Shown: positions 32,794 through 42,255, counted from the first letter of the stretch. The stretch: 61,003 nt of DNA from Candidatus Binatia bacterium (GCA_029243485.1 JAQWRY010000034.1:1-61003), one strand, 5' to 3'. The notes: generated by a model from the sequence alone, not told the origin. Made by a program: numbers and translations.

Positions 32794-34276
32794 AGGGCCG
32801 AGGAAATTCATCGCTTCGGACCTGCAAATCCGCGACCCCTGGTTCGCAGTCTGTGCACTCCTGGCGGCAACCTTGTTGGGGCCGGGTGCGAGAATTGCCG
32901 AAGCACAGGATGCCGACCCTGGAGGAGCCGGTCTTGTTGCAGACTTGACGACCGCGCTGGGTCGCACCTACGAGAACAATCCGGGGCTCGCGGCATCGCG
33001 TGCGGACCAGCGGGCAGTCGACGAGGAGATCCCGCAAGCGAAAGCGGATTGGTTTCGCCCGACGATCAGCGGGAAGGCTGATGGGAACTACACGCTCTAT
33101 CGCCAGAGCCAGGGGGCTTCCTCCCGCGGGCGCGAGGCGGCACCTGTGCGCGAGGATATTTTTGAACCCAGCCTGAGCGGAAATCTTTCCTTCCCGATAT
33201 TCCGAGGCGGGTCGACGTTGAATGGCCTCCGCGCGGCGGAGGCATCCGTCGCAGCAGGCAGCAACAATCTCGCGGGAACGGAGCAGTCCCTGCTCGGAGC
33301 GACGGCGACAGGCTACGCCAACGTCGCCTATTACCAGACACTGGTAGGGATCAATCGTGAGGAGATCAAAAAAGGCTACGCACCGCTCGCGAAGATGCTG
33401 GAAACCATGGTTCGTTCTCGCACCAGTACGGTGACCGACCTGGCGCAGGTCCATGTCCAGTTGGCGAGTGCTCGTGCCGACCTCGAGTCCAATATCGCGG
33501 AGTTGGCGACGGCCACGGAGACGTTCGAACGGCTCGTGGGGGCGCCTCCCGGAGAACTCGACCCGAAGGTTCAATTCTCCATTGGCGCAACCGGATTAGA
33601 CGCGGCTATCGAGATCGGCCTCGCGGAGAATCCGGGCCTTCTTGCTGCCCGGGCCGACGTCGAAAGCAGCCGTTTCGAGGTCGCGAAGCTCAAGGGGGCG
33701 CTTCTGCCGGACCTGTCTCTCCAGGCTTTGGTTGACCAGGAGTGGGAGAAGCTCCGCTACGTCGATGATGAGAACAAACGTATCTCTGATTCGGATCGAA
33801 CCAGCACCTTTGGCGCAGTCGCTTCGATTCCGATCTACGAAGGTGGAGCGCGGTATTCGGAAATTCGCCAACAGCGTCAGGAGCTGGCAGCTGCCCAGGC
33901 AAACCTTCAATATGTCCAGCGCGAAACCCGCGTCGGGGTTCGGTCGGGCTGGCAACAATACCGGGCCTACCAGCGAGAATTGGCAGCTTATGACAAGGCC
34001 ATCCAAGCGGGGCGCGTTGCGGTCGAGGGTAAATTGAAGGAATTCCGCAATGGTACGACCTCGACGCAGGAAGTCCTGATCAGCAGGGAGAATCTCTTCG
34101 ACGCCATGGAGGCGCAGGCCTACGCGCAGCTCCAGCAGACCACCAGCCTGGTCCAGCTGTTGACCGCGATGGGCAGATTCGATGCGAAATCACTCGAGTT
34201 GCCGGTTACTCTTTACGACCCCGGGAAGTATCTCGACGAAGTTCGAGATCGCTGGATTGGCTACGAGATCGATTGA
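32783..34276 (+). CDS. TolC-family outer membrane efflux protein (copy 2)
   Basis: About 497 residues, clearly paralogous to tolC-1: matching L-G-R-T-Y-E-N-N-P-G-L, R-T-S-T-V-T-D-L-A-Q-V, S-I-P-I-Y-E-G-G-A-R-Y-S-E-I and a shared C-terminus (L-Y-D-P-G-K-Y-L then W-I-G-Y). A signal peptide precedes A-E-A-Q. The start is uncertain: the TTG at 32783 overlaps the DUF4019 gene by 11 bases, and a CTG at 32816 is closer to the signal peptide. Two TolC genes in one RiPP cluster is unusual. Confidence 0.85.
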   Translation: MFAEGPRKFIASDLQIRDPWFAVCALLAATLLGPGARIAEAQDADPGGAGLVADLTTALGRTYENNPGLAASRADQRAVDEEIPQAKADWFRPTISGKADGNYTLYRQSQGASSRGREAAPVREDIFEPSLSGNLSFPIFRGGSTLNGLRAAEASVAAGSNNLAGTEQSLLGATATGYANVAYYQTLVGINREEIKKGYAPLAKMLETMVRSRTSTVTDLAQVHVQLASARADLESNIAELATATETFERLVGAPPGELDPKVQFSIGATGLDAAIEIGLAENPGLLAARADVESSRFEVAKLKGALLPDLSLQALVDQEWEKLRYVDDENKRISDSDRTSTFGAVASIPIYEGGARYSEIRQQRQELAAAQANLQYVQRETRVGVRSGWQQYRAYQRELAAYDKAIQAGRVAVEGKLKEFRNGTTSTQEVLISRENLFDAMEAQAYAQLQQTTSLVQLLTAMGRFDAKSLELPVTLYDPGKYLDEVRDRWIGYEID

Positions 34277-34289
34277 GCGTGCCGTCGCG

Positions 34290-34850
34290 CTAGGAGGATC
34301 GCGGGAGCCAGTCGATCACCAGGTGGACACGGTCTATTTTCCCGTCATTGCGCACCGTGTGCTCGCGCCAATGGTTGATCTCCCATACTTCGCCCGGACC
34401 CAGGTGCTTCTCCTCCCCGTCAATCAAAAACCAGACCGCGGGGTTGGTGATGATCGGTATGTGAGAACGCCGGTAAAAATGCGACGGCTCCGTCGGGTAG
34501 GGCGGCAAGGATTCCGGTCCGTCGCGATGCAGCGGCAGCGCGGTGTCGCCACAGAGACGCACAAGGCTGATCGTATCTGCGAAACCACATCCATAATGTC
34601 GCTCGAGGAGGTCGAGCAGCGGCTCGAGAGCCTGGTCGAAGCGGAGTTCCTTCCACAGGGGACTGGTCGACTTCGGGCGAACCAGAGGAATCGCATCGAG
34701 GTGCTCGGAGAGGTAGCTACGCAAGATCTCCTCTCCCCATAGAGACCCAGGAAAACCCTCGACAATCTCCAGGATTGGTTGAATTTCGATCGAACCGATC
34801 GCGACGAAATTCCCGTCGAACTTCCAGTTGTCCTTCCGGTTTCGAGCCAT
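34290..34850 (-). CDS. Aspartyl/asparaginyl beta-hydroxylase-family oxygenase
   Basis: 186 residues with the Asp/Asn beta-hydroxylase (PF05118) pattern: A-L-P-L-H-R-D-G (His-x-Asp), R-R-S-H-I-P-I-I with the 2OG-binding Arg region, then G-E-V-W-E-I-N-H-W-R-E-H-T-V with the distal His and R-V-H-L-V-I-D-W. Enzymes of this family hydroxylate the beta-carbon of Asp or Asn; the precursor core has ten Asn, so it is a natural tailoring candidate. It is alone on the minus strand, convergent with tolC-2. Confidence 0.8.
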   Translation of the reverse strand: MARNRKDNWKFDGNFVAIGSIEIQPILEIVEGFPGSLWGEEILRSYLSEHLDAIPLVRPKSTSPLWKELRFDQALEPLLDLLERHYGCGFADTISLVRLCGDTALPLHRDGPESLPPYPTEPSHFYRRSHIPIITNPAVWFLIDGEEKHLGPGEVWEINHWREHTVRNDGKIDRVHLVIDWLPRSS

Positions 34851-34984
34851 ACGTTCGCCGTCGAAGATTTTCGCACCATCCAGGTGCGCATGCTCGCACC
34901 AGGAGCGTGCTCGTCGTACCCTTCAGAAGTTGCTGACGCCAGTGTCCGGAGTCTGGCGCGACCGCCTTCGGATGGGATAAGGGC

Positions 34985-35914
34985 GTGTCGGCGCCGTCGC
35001 GCGCCTGCCTGATCATGAATAGTATGGAACTCCCAGGTCTACCGGTCGCCGAGATCCCACCCTTTGCCGAGGATCTCCCAGAAGCGCGAAACCATTTGCG
35101 AGAATTCGGAATGTGCCTGATCCCCGAGGCCATCCCGGGAGAGCTTGTTCGGGAAATCGACGAACGCATGAAAGAGCAAGCGTCGGGCGAGGAGTCCCTT
35201 GGTCTGGGGGCGACGTTTCGTGGGGACGAAGCCTTCGGAGGGCAGGCAGCTCCGGAGGGAAGGGTGAGTCGCCTTCTGTGGAACCTGGTCAACAAGGGAT
35301 CGGTATTTTTGCCCCTGATCGATCACCCGACCGTCTTCCCGCTCGTCGAGGAAATGCTTGGTGACCGAATTCGTCTTGCGGCCCTCGCCGGCCACATGAA
35401 CGGGCACAACAACGAGCAGATACCACTGCACCAGGACCAGACGGCGCACATCCCCCGCCCCCTTTCATTCATCGCGTGGGCCAACGTGATGTGGCTGATC
35501 ACCGACAACAGCGTGCGAACCGGGGGGACGCGGGTAATCCCGGGCTCCCATCTCTGGCCGGAAGTCGATTCCCGGAAGGTGAATTTCCAAGGTGGGCAGG
35601 GACTCGCGAAAACGGTTGAAGCCCCCGGAGGAACCGCGCTGGTCTTCGAGGGAAGGCTCTGGCACGGCAATGGGCTCAATCGTTCGGGAGCGGTGCGGAA
35701 CAACATCCTGGCTTCCTATGTGCCAGGCTGGATTCGCACGCAGGAAAATTACCCGTATACGGTCCTCGACGAGGTCCATAGCAGGGCCAGTCAGCGCCAG
35801 CGGGAACTCCTCGGTTTCGGTCATTTCCGCACGCTCGGTGCTCATGACGGATCAAGTTACCTCTCCGCCGGTTTTGATCGCACGATCGAGCCGGTCGGAA
35901 TTCTCAAGTCGTGA
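34985..35914 (+). CDS. Phytanoyl-CoA dioxygenase (PhyH)-family oxygenase, copy 1
   Basis: 309 residues. P-L-H-Q-D-Q-T (His-x-Asp), G-G-T-R-V-I-P-G-S-H-L-W-P and F-E-G-R-L-W-H-G-N-G with the distal His are classical PhyH features. PhyH-type enzymes hydroxylate diverse natural products. The GTG at 34985 has a purine-rich GGGATAAGG upstream; ATGs at 35015 or 35024 are alternatives. Its TGA overlaps the aldo/keto reductase start (GTGA). Confidence 0.8.
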   Translation: MSAPSRACLIMNSMELPGLPVAEIPPFAEDLPEARNHLREFGMCLIPEAIPGELVREIDERMKEQASGEESLGLGATFRGDEAFGGQAAPEGRVSRLLWNLVNKGSVFLPLIDHPTVFPLVEEMLGDRIRLAALAGHMNGHNNEQIPLHQDQTAHIPRPLSFIAWANVMWLITDNSVRTGGTRVIPGSHLWPEVDSRKVNFQGGQGLAKTVEAPGGTALVFEGRLWHGNGLNRSGAVRNNILASYVPGWIRTQENYPYTVLDEVHSRASQRQRELLGFGHFRTLGAHDGSSYLSAGFDRTIEPVGILKS

Positions 35915-36777
35915 ACCGACAGCTGGGACCCTCGGGCCCCGGAATCGGGGCGATCGGCCTCGGCTGCATGCGACTAGGGCTTGCCGGGCAGGACTCCGGG
36001 GACGATGTCGGGTCGGTCCTCCGCTCTGCACTTGAAGCCGGCATCCGCCTTTTTGATACTGCCGATATCTACGGACCGCCCGCGACCCCGGTTGGGGAAT
36101 GCGAGAGATGGATCGGTTCGGCGCTGCGTGGTGTCGCCGGTGTCACCGATTCCCTACTTGTTGCGACGAAGGGAGGTCTGCTGAGGACACGTTCGGGCTT
36201 TCGTATTGATGCAAGCCCTCGTCACTTACAAGACGCGTGCGAGAAAAGCCTGACGGCACTGGGGCGCGACACCATCGACCTGTACCAGCTTCATGCCCCC
36301 GACCCCGCGGTCCCATTCGAAGAATCGGTCGGTGCACTCTCCCGCCTGCATGAAGTCGGAAAGATCCGCTTCATCGGATTGTCCAATATCTCTCTTTTGC
36401 AACTAGAAAAATCCTGCGCGATCACCGAGATCTCGAGTGTGCAGAATCGCTTCGGGCCCGGACACTTTGCGCCTTTGCAGGAGGGCTGGATCGAGGAATG
36501 CGAGCGGAGGCGGATCACCTTCCTTGCTCATACCCCTCTGGGAAGTCCGGCGTCGAGGGACGTGATCGAGGAGAATCTGACACTTCGGCAAATCGGGCGG
36601 GTTCGGGGTCTCTCTCCGGCCCAGGTGCTTCTGGCCTGGTATCACTCGCGGTCGAACTCGCTCATCCCCCTACCCGGCGCGTCGAGACAAGCAACGGTGC
36701 GATCCTGTGGGGCGGCGGGAGAGGCAAGGCTCAGCCCGGCGGAGGTAAAGCAGGTCGAGTTGCTATTTGAGAGCTAG
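35911..36777 (+). CDS. Aldo/keto reductase
   Basis: 288 residues of the AKR barrel: I-G-L-G-C-M-R-L near residue 15, F-D-T-A-D-I-Y-G (catalytic Asp and Tyr) near 47, V-A-T-K-G-G (Lys) near 84, Y-Q-L-H-A-P-D (His) near 123, and I-P-L-P-G-A-S-R near 253 for the NADP phosphate. It reduces a carbonyl or oxidises an alcohol with NADP(H). Co-translated with the PhyH gene (GTGA overlap), which may make its substrate. The link to the RiPP is only positional. Confidence 0.85.
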   Translation: MNRQLGPSGPGIGAIGLGCMRLGLAGQDSGDDVGSVLRSALEAGIRLFDTADIYGPPATPVGECERWIGSALRGVAGVTDSLLVATKGGLLRTRSGFRIDASPRHLQDACEKSLTALGRDTIDLYQLHAPDPAVPFEESVGALSRLHEVGKIRFIGLSNISLLQLEKSCAITEISSVQNRFGPGHFAPLQEGWIEECERRRITFLAHTPLGSPASRDVIEENLTLRQIGRVRGLSPAQVLLAWYHSRSNSLIPLPGASRQATVRSCGAAGEARLSPAEVKQVELLFES

Positions 36778-36783
36778 AAATCG

Positions 36784-37689
36784 CTAGCGAGGCTGTCGAG
36801 CGGGCCCCCGGATTTCCTCCACACCCGCGAGCAACTCCACGAGTTCCCGGCGAATCCGGTCCCGGTCCTGCTCCAGTAGGAAGTGCGAACCGCCACGGCG
36901 TGTCTTGCGAAGCACCGTGCAACCATTTTGCATGAGTCGAGCTGGCTCGAAGAGCGTGAAACACTCGGCGGGCTCGGAGTCTTTCAACGTGTCCGCAATC
37001 CACTCGACATCGGCCTTGTAGTGGGGATTCGACGTCGAATGGAAGACCAGCATTCCGCCGTCCGGATTCAAATGGGGCCAGATCGCAAGAAAGAATTCGC
37101 GGTAGAAGTGGTAGTCGTTCCAGGCCAGGTCGATGGGAAGATGATCCTCGGGGATTTTCGCAAGAGCGTGCTGCCCCGCTTCCAGTCCCGAGAATTCGTC
37201 TCCGAAATGCAAATCGGTAAGGTTGCCCAGTTCGAGTTCCGAAAGCATCTTCTCAAGGTTCCGGGAATAAGGATGATCTGCGGGCTGTGCCTCGAAACAA
37301 TGGAAGTAGGGGCCGGGGTCGGCCAGGTAGAATCCTGGCGCCGCCATGCAGGCGTCTTCGCCCCGACTCAGCCAATCGAAAAGGGTGTTGAGCTCTTCGC
37401 GGGGTAGCTCGTCGAGCGAACCGCTCCCCCCCGGCAGCCCGACCCCGGTTGATTTCGATTCGAGCTTTCGTTTCTCCTCGTGAAAGTTCGCTGCATTTTC
37501 GCAAAGGGCCTGCGCCAGAAAGGCTGTGGAGTAGCCACTACCGAACTCGAGAACGGTCCTGGGGCGAATGCAGCGAATAAGGGAGTAGAGCCACAGAGCC
37601 AGTTCGCCGGTCCCCGAGTGCAGCGAATCGGGCCGAAGATATTTGCGGACCGTATCCTGGAAACCCTGGTGGATGAGAGAAGCCTTCAC
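36784..37689 (-). CDS. SAM-dependent methyltransferase-like protein C
   Basis: About 301 residues from a GTG at 37689 preceded by GGGAG (8-base spacing); an ATG at 37797 is in frame but the intervening sequence looks non-coding. Motif I is V-L-E-F-G-S-G-Y-S-T-A near residue 45; the later D-L-A-W-N-D-Y-H-F and P-D-G-G-M-L-V-F-H strands complete the Rossmann fold, with an insert between them. Substrate unknown. Divergent from the cupin gene at 37860. Confidence 0.6.
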   Translation of the reverse strand: MKASLIHQGFQDTVRKYLRPDSLHSGTGELALWLYSLIRCIRPRTVLEFGSGYSTAFLAQALCENAANFHEEKRKLESKSTGVGLPGGSGSLDELPREELNTLFDWLSRGEDACMAAPGFYLADPGPYFHCFEAQPADHPYSRNLEKMLSELELGNLTDLHFGDEFSGLEAGQHALAKIPEDHLPIDLAWNDYHFYREFFLAIWPHLNPDGGMLVFHSTSNPHYKADVEWIADTLKDSEPAECFTLFEPARLMQNGCTVLRKTRRGGSHFLLEQDRDRIRRELVELLAGVEEIRGPARQPR

Positions 37690-37859
37690 TCCGGATCTCT
37701 CCCGGCAGGAACCGCTCTTTTCGCAAGGGCGGAGTCTTCCCTGTTGGATTCGTTCGCCGCCATGCGCTTCGAGCCTTCGGAGCAGAGACAAGCCCACGCT
37801 TGCGAACGAAGCAAACCGGGCGGAGAATCATTTTTTGATTCGATTCCAGGGTACAAAAG

Positions 37860-38993
37860 ATGCACCCCTGGCTGAGCAGATTCCGAGGGCCGAATACAAT
37901 GGACAGCAAACAGTCGGCATTCGGCAGGGTGCCCGAAGCCGGCCCCGGGCTCACGGTCGAAGAGTTTCTCGCGCGCTTCTATGACCGCGGCCGGCCCGTG
38001 GTGGTCCGGGGAGGGGCGGCGGACTGGCCTGCACTGGAACGATGGACCTGGAACTACCTTGGAGAAAGATTCTCCGAGTCCTGCGATCACCAGGGTGCGC
38101 AACTTCGCAAGGGGACGCAGAGCCGGGACTACCGCGAGGGTCGGCCGGTGCCATCTCCAGAAATCCCGTCGATCGAGATCGTGGATTTCCTGCGGCGCCT
38201 CGAAGCGGGGGAGACGAGCGCGAAGGATTACTATTTGCCGATGGTCTTCCTGGGGGCGCTCGAGGGGAAGCCGGTCGGGAGAAGGGCGCCGGTAGGCCGC
38301 ACGCTTGCCGAGGATCTTCGCCTGCCTCGATGGATGGGGAGCCTCCACCGAGGGCCCTACGGCTGGTTTGGCCCGGCGGATCACTATGAGTTCAATCATT
38401 TCGATGCGGACGACAACTTCCTCTGCGCGGTGAAAGGGAGGAAGCGGGTCCGGCTTCTTGCTCCCAGCAATCTTCCTTTCCTGTACGCGGACCCGCATCA
38501 CGGTTACGCCATTCAATCGCCGGTTGACCTCGAAAGCCCCGACCTCGAGCGTTTCCCCGAGTCCGAGAAGCTGGAGGTCTACGAAGTAACCCTCGAGCCC
38601 GGCGATGTGCTCTACATACCCGTCTTCTGGTGGCATCAGGTGAGTTCGTTGACGACCAGCGCGTCCGTCAACTTCTTCTGCAGCGGTATGAATCGCGAGG
38701 GGCGCTATTGGGAGCGCCTCTCTTCGGCTGAAAACCTTGCCGCGCTGGAACATCACCTCTTCGTCAATCACCGTTCCTATCGCCGGGATCGAACGATGGT
38801 GGTGTTTGGAAAGCGCATGAACCGGATTCCCTCCGAGGATGAACTGCTCGACGCATGCCTTCGAGTCCTGGAGGTGTATCCAAAGGGCTCCATGCCCCGA
38901 GATTCCATTGACCGATCCTGCCTGATGGAATTCTGCCGAGGATGGCTATCCTCCGAAACTCCAGCGCGGGATCTTTTCGCAACGCTGCCCTAA
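37860..38993 (+). CDS. Cupin-8/JmjC-like Fe(II)/2OG oxygenase, copy 3
   Basis: 377 residues. V-E-E-F-L-A-R-F-Y and R-P-V-V-V-R-G at the N-terminus, H-Y-E-F-N-H-F-D-A-D (His-x-Asp), K-G-R-K-R-V-R-L-L-A-P and F-W-W-H-Q-V with the distal His define the FIH/JmjC-type fold. It is more distantly related to the two cupins at 27.4-29.8 kb than they are to each other. A predicted peptide or small-molecule hydroxylase. It overlaps the next PhyH gene by up to 52 bases, suggesting one transcript. Confidence 0.8.
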   Translation: MHPWLSRFRGPNTMDSKQSAFGRVPEAGPGLTVEEFLARFYDRGRPVVVRGGAADWPALERWTWNYLGERFSESCDHQGAQLRKGTQSRDYREGRPVPSPEIPSIEIVDFLRRLEAGETSAKDYYLPMVFLGALEGKPVGRRAPVGRTLAEDLRLPRWMGSLHRGPYGWFGPADHYEFNHFDADDNFLCAVKGRKRVRLLAPSNLPFLYADPHHGYAIQSPVDLESPDLERFPESEKLEVYEVTLEPGDVLYIPVFWWHQVSSLTTSASVNFFCSGMNREGRYWERLSSAENLAALEHHLFVNHRSYRRDRTMVVFGKRMNRIPSEDELLDACLRVLEVYPKGSMPRDSIDRSCLMEFCRGWLSSETPARDLFATLP

Positions 38994-39829
38994 AAAAAGG
39001 TCAAGGCCCCAACGTGCCGGTAAGATTCTTTGAAAGCGAGTTACGTGATTCGCGCGGGCTGAGCGCCGCCGAGGTGAGTCGCTTCAACGAGCAGGGCTTT
39101 CTGAGTCCGTTGGAGGTTCTGAATCCGTCAGAAGCCGACCAGGCACGAAGCTACTTCGATGGCTTGTTCGAGGAGCTTCGACGACGTGACGACGGTCGTA
39201 ACTCCTACGCGATCCTGGGCTACCAGGCGCGCTGTCGGGGGATCTGGGAGCTGGCCCGGCACCCGCGGATTCTAGACCGGATCGAGGCCCTGCTGGGCCC
39301 GGATTTTGTCTGCTGGTCGACGCATTTCTTCTGTAAGCTGCCCGAAGATTCGCGGCCCGTACCCTGGCACCAGGATGCGAGCTACTGGCCGATCCGCCCC
39401 ACGAAGACCGTCACGGCCTGGCTCGCGATTGACGATGTGGATGCGGAGAATGCACCCATGCGCTTTCTCGCGGGGAGCCATCGCCAGGGTCGCCTTCCGT
39501 GGAGACGAGCCGGCGAAACTGCGATTCTCCACCAGGAAATCCCGCAAGCGCATCGCCTCGGCGTGCCGGTGGATAACGTTTTGCGTGCCGGACAGATCTC
39601 GATCCATTCGGGTACCATCGTGCACGGCTCGGAGGTCAATCGGTCTCGGCGTCGGCGTTGCGGTCTCGCGCTTCGCTACGTCCCGTCCAGCTGCGACGTC
39701 TTGATCGACGACGCACGACATCTTCTCGAGAGCGCGGTTCCTGGCCGGGGAGACACCGGGCGGTGGCGGCGAAACCAACCCCCTTCCGGGGATGATCTCT
39801 CGATGGTTCATCATTTCTACTGCGACTGA
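38942..39829 (+). CDS. Phytanoyl-CoA dioxygenase (PhyH)-family oxygenase, copy 2
   Basis: 295 residues, or 271 if the GTG at 39014 is used, which removes the long overlap with the preceding gene. V-P-W-H-Q-D-A-S-Y-W (His-x-Asp), A-P-M-R-F-L-A-G-S-H and I-H-S-G-T-I-V-H-G-S with the distal His are PhyH hallmarks; the closing R-x-x-L-A-L-R-Y-V-P strand carries the 2OG Arg. It is the last clear gene of the RiPP cluster. Confidence 0.8.
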   Translation: MAILRNSSAGSFRNAALKKGQGPNVPVRFFESELRDSRGLSAAEVSRFNEQGFLSPLEVLNPSEADQARSYFDGLFEELRRRDDGRNSYAILGYQARCRGIWELARHPRILDRIEALLGPDFVCWSTHFFCKLPEDSRPVPWHQDASYWPIRPTKTVTAWLAIDDVDAENAPMRFLAGSHRQGRLPWRRAGETAILHQEIPQAHRLGVPVDNVLRAGQISIHSGTIVHGSEVNRSRRRRCGLALRYVPSSCDVLIDDARHLLESAVPGRGDTGRWRRNQPPSGDDLSMVHHFYCD

Positions 39830-39850
39830 ATAAGCGACAAATAACCAGGG

Positions 39851-40339
39851 TCATTCCCGCACCCCCCTCCCCTGGTCATTCCGGCTGAGCCTTTTCAGAC
39901 GGGTTCGATCCCGACGGATCCAGCTCGCCGGAGTAGATCCCGGACGGTCTGTCGTAACGCTCGCCGTCAAGAGCCCAATGCTCCTCGCGTTTTCTCTACC
40001 GAGCGTTCGGGTCGGAGACGTCTCATAGCCAGGCTTTCCGGCGGTCGGTGGGTAGACCGCGTAGTCGAACTCTCCCAATCCCGCCTCGATGCTGTCGTTC
40101 CCCGTAAGCAACGTCGATCGAGTGACCGAGCAGACGGGTGATGCATGGAAATTCGAGAATCGAACCCCGGCGCCAGCCAGCCAGTTCCTGTTCGGCGTAT
40201 CGATTTCGGAGCCGAATGCACCCAAATCACCGAAGGCGGTATCGTCCCCGACCCACAAGAGGATGTTTGGGTGGGGGCCCCCGCGTGCGCCACCGTTCCC
40301 TCGGGAGACCGTGCCACCGACCGGGAATAGGCACTGGCG
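39851..40339 (-). pseudogene. Sulfatase (arylsulfatase-like) N-terminal remnant
   Basis: The frame is open from 40339 and shows P-N-I-L-L-W-V-G-D-D-T-A-F-G-D-L-G-A-F, the metal-binding start of sulfatases, followed by S-P-V-C-S-V-T-R, the C-x-x-x-R formylglycine site, then L-L-T-G. After ~85 residues the family resemblance ends (past G-K-P-G-Y-E) and the remaining frame looks random. No signal peptide or catalytic C-terminal half remains. It marks the right edge of the RiPP genes. Confidence 0.7.
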
Positions 40340-40488
40340 TTATCACTGCCTACCGCAGTGACCACGGGACCAGGCGGGCGCTGCACTGGCGCCGTCTTTT
40401 CTAGGCCCCTTTCCGTGGCACGAACATTGCGGACTTCGCCTTCAGCTTCGAGAATTTGCTCGAAACCGAGTCCGCAGGAGCCTTGGCC

Positions 40489-42255
40489 ATGAAGATCACA
40501 GCACGAATATCGATGACAAGAGTTGCGGCGGCAGCTTGCCTCGCCGTACTACCCACGACGGCTTGGTCCGCGCGCGCCGGTTTTGTCGAGCGTGACGCGC
40601 CTTCCCCAAGCGGCCGGGGCCCGGAACTCCATCTGCCGAAGTGGATCGAAAGAAATGTTGAGACGGGTGTCGTTACGGTCACGGGCACGGCTGGGGGCGA
40701 TGAGGTCACCGTGGCGAAGTTTCATCGCCAAGGAGGCTCGGCACAGATCCGTTTCACATTTGGAAGTTTCGCAAAGTCCTATCCGTACGAGGCAGTCAGC
40801 AAGGTCGTGTTCTACGGTGGCGATGGGAATGATCGCTTTTTCAACAAGACCTCGGTTCCCTCCGAGGCGCATGGGAACAACGGAGACGACTCTCTCTCGG
40901 GCGGCGGGGCGGACGACTTGCTGGTTGGTGGATACGGCCAGGACAGCCTCTACGGGAATGCCGGCGACGACACGATCCTCGGGTCCGGCGGGTCCGACTA
41001 CCTCGACGGGGGCAGCGGGGCAGACCTGGTGCGAGGGCACGGCGGCCAGGACTACATGCGAGGGGGAAAGGGTGCCGATCGCCTCGAGGGCGGCTCCGGT
41101 GGTGACACGATGTTCGGCGATGCCGGCGCCGACCATCTTTATGGCGGCGACGGAAATGACAAAATCTACGGCAATTCTGGAATGGACACGATTGTGAGCA
41201 TTCAAGGAGGTCACGATGTGGTCAACGGCGGGGCTCAATGGGACTCGGTATGGGTCGACAGCTCCGACTCGCTGCTCAACGTTTCGGCGGGCGAAAAGAA
41301 ACTAGGGTACGTCAACCAGGTCGGGTCGTTTCATAAAGTCAGCTCCCCGGGGAGTGGCCCGTGTTGCACGGTGAGCACCCACCTACTGGGTCAGAATCTC
41401 CCCGATCCGGATCCGCGCAGCAAGCACCTTTCATTCGTCTCGAAGACCAACTTCAAAGATCGACCCCTCTTCTCCGCTTTCGGCGCGAGCAAGGACGACG
41501 TCTTCCAAGGTAGTGTAGGCGATTGCTACTTCCTTGCTGCGCTTTCCATCGTCGCAGACAGCGATCCGGAGCACATCAGAAAGATGGTCGTCGACCTCGG
41601 GGACGGGACGTACGCGGTGCGCTTCTACCGAGGAGGCATCCCCACGTATGTCCGCGTCGACGCGGACCTCTACACGAACAAGAATGATTCATCGGATCTC
41701 TGGTACGCCGATCTGGGGGTTCAGAATTCTCTGTGGGTACCCATCATCGAAAAAGCTTACGCGGTGTTCCGCAAAGCGAATTCGAGCTATGACGGGATTT
41801 CCGGAGGAAGTGCGCCGAAGGGCGAAAAATATCGTGATCACCTCGGCCTCTTCACCGACTCGCGCATGACCATCGATGATGGCCTGACGGCAAAGCAGAT
41901 TGAATCCTGGTACCAGAACGGGTCTCCGGATGGAGCAATCAAGCAACAGATCAAGGACAGCACCCTCGAGCTCTTATATTGGGTGAAGGCGAAGCGAACG
42001 CAGGGCGCCGGACTGCTCACGGGTGCGCTCGGCGGCATCAGCGATGCCACGCCCATCGTCGCCGGGGGCAAGAAGAAGAGTTGGCGGAGAGGGCAGCACA
42101 TCTACATGATTGATCGCGTCGAGGTGGACGGCCAGGGAACACCGACGGGAATCGTTCTGCGCGATCCGTACGGATCAGAGAGGACTCTGTCCGACTTCAC
42201 GCGTATCCATTTCTGCATTGGGCGCGCCTCTCAATTAGAGGCGGACCACGGCTGA
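40489..42255 (+). CDS. RTX-repeat protein with calpain-like cysteine protease domain
   Basis: 588 residues from the ATG at 40489 (GGAG 8 bases upstream). A signal peptide ends near A-W-S-A-R-A. Residues ~120-270 are hemolysin-type Ca-binding nonapeptides (G-G-x-G-x-D-x-L/I), about ten copies. From ~330 comes a calpain (C2) protease domain: F-Q-G-S-V-G-D-C-Y-F-L-A-A-L with the Cys near 344, Q-H-I-Y-M-I-D with the His near 535, and V-L-R-D-P-Y-G where the usual Asn is Asp. RTX proteins typically leave by type I secretion, so the nearby TolC genes could serve it, although no dedicated ABC gene is adjacent. It lies just inside the right-hand repeat boundary. Confidence 0.85.
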   Translation: MKITARISMTRVAAAACLAVLPTTAWSARAGFVERDAPSPSGRGPELHLPKWIERNVETGVVTVTGTAGGDEVTVAKFHRQGGSAQIRFTFGSFAKSYPYEAVSKVVFYGGDGNDRFFNKTSVPSEAHGNNGDDSLSGGGADDLLVGGYGQDSLYGNAGDDTILGSGGSDYLDGGSGADLVRGHGGQDYMRGGKGADRLEGGSGGDTMFGDAGADHLYGGDGNDKIYGNSGMDTIVSIQGGHDVVNGGAQWDSVWVDSSDSLLNVSAGEKKLGYVNQVGSFHKVSSPGSGPCCTVSTHLLGQNLPDPDPRSKHLSFVSKTNFKDRPLFSAFGASKDDVFQGSVGDCYFLAALSIVADSDPEHIRKMVVDLGDGTYAVRFYRGGIPTYVRVDADLYTNKNDSSDLWYADLGVQNSLWVPIIEKAYAVFRKANSSYDGISGGSAPKGEKYRDHLGLFTDSRMTIDDGLTAKQIESWYQNGSPDGAIKQQIKDSTLELLYWVKAKRTQGAGLLTGALGGISDATPIVAGGKKKSWRRGQHIYMIDRVEVDGQGTPTGIVLRDPYGSERTLSDFTRIHFCIGRASQLEADHG

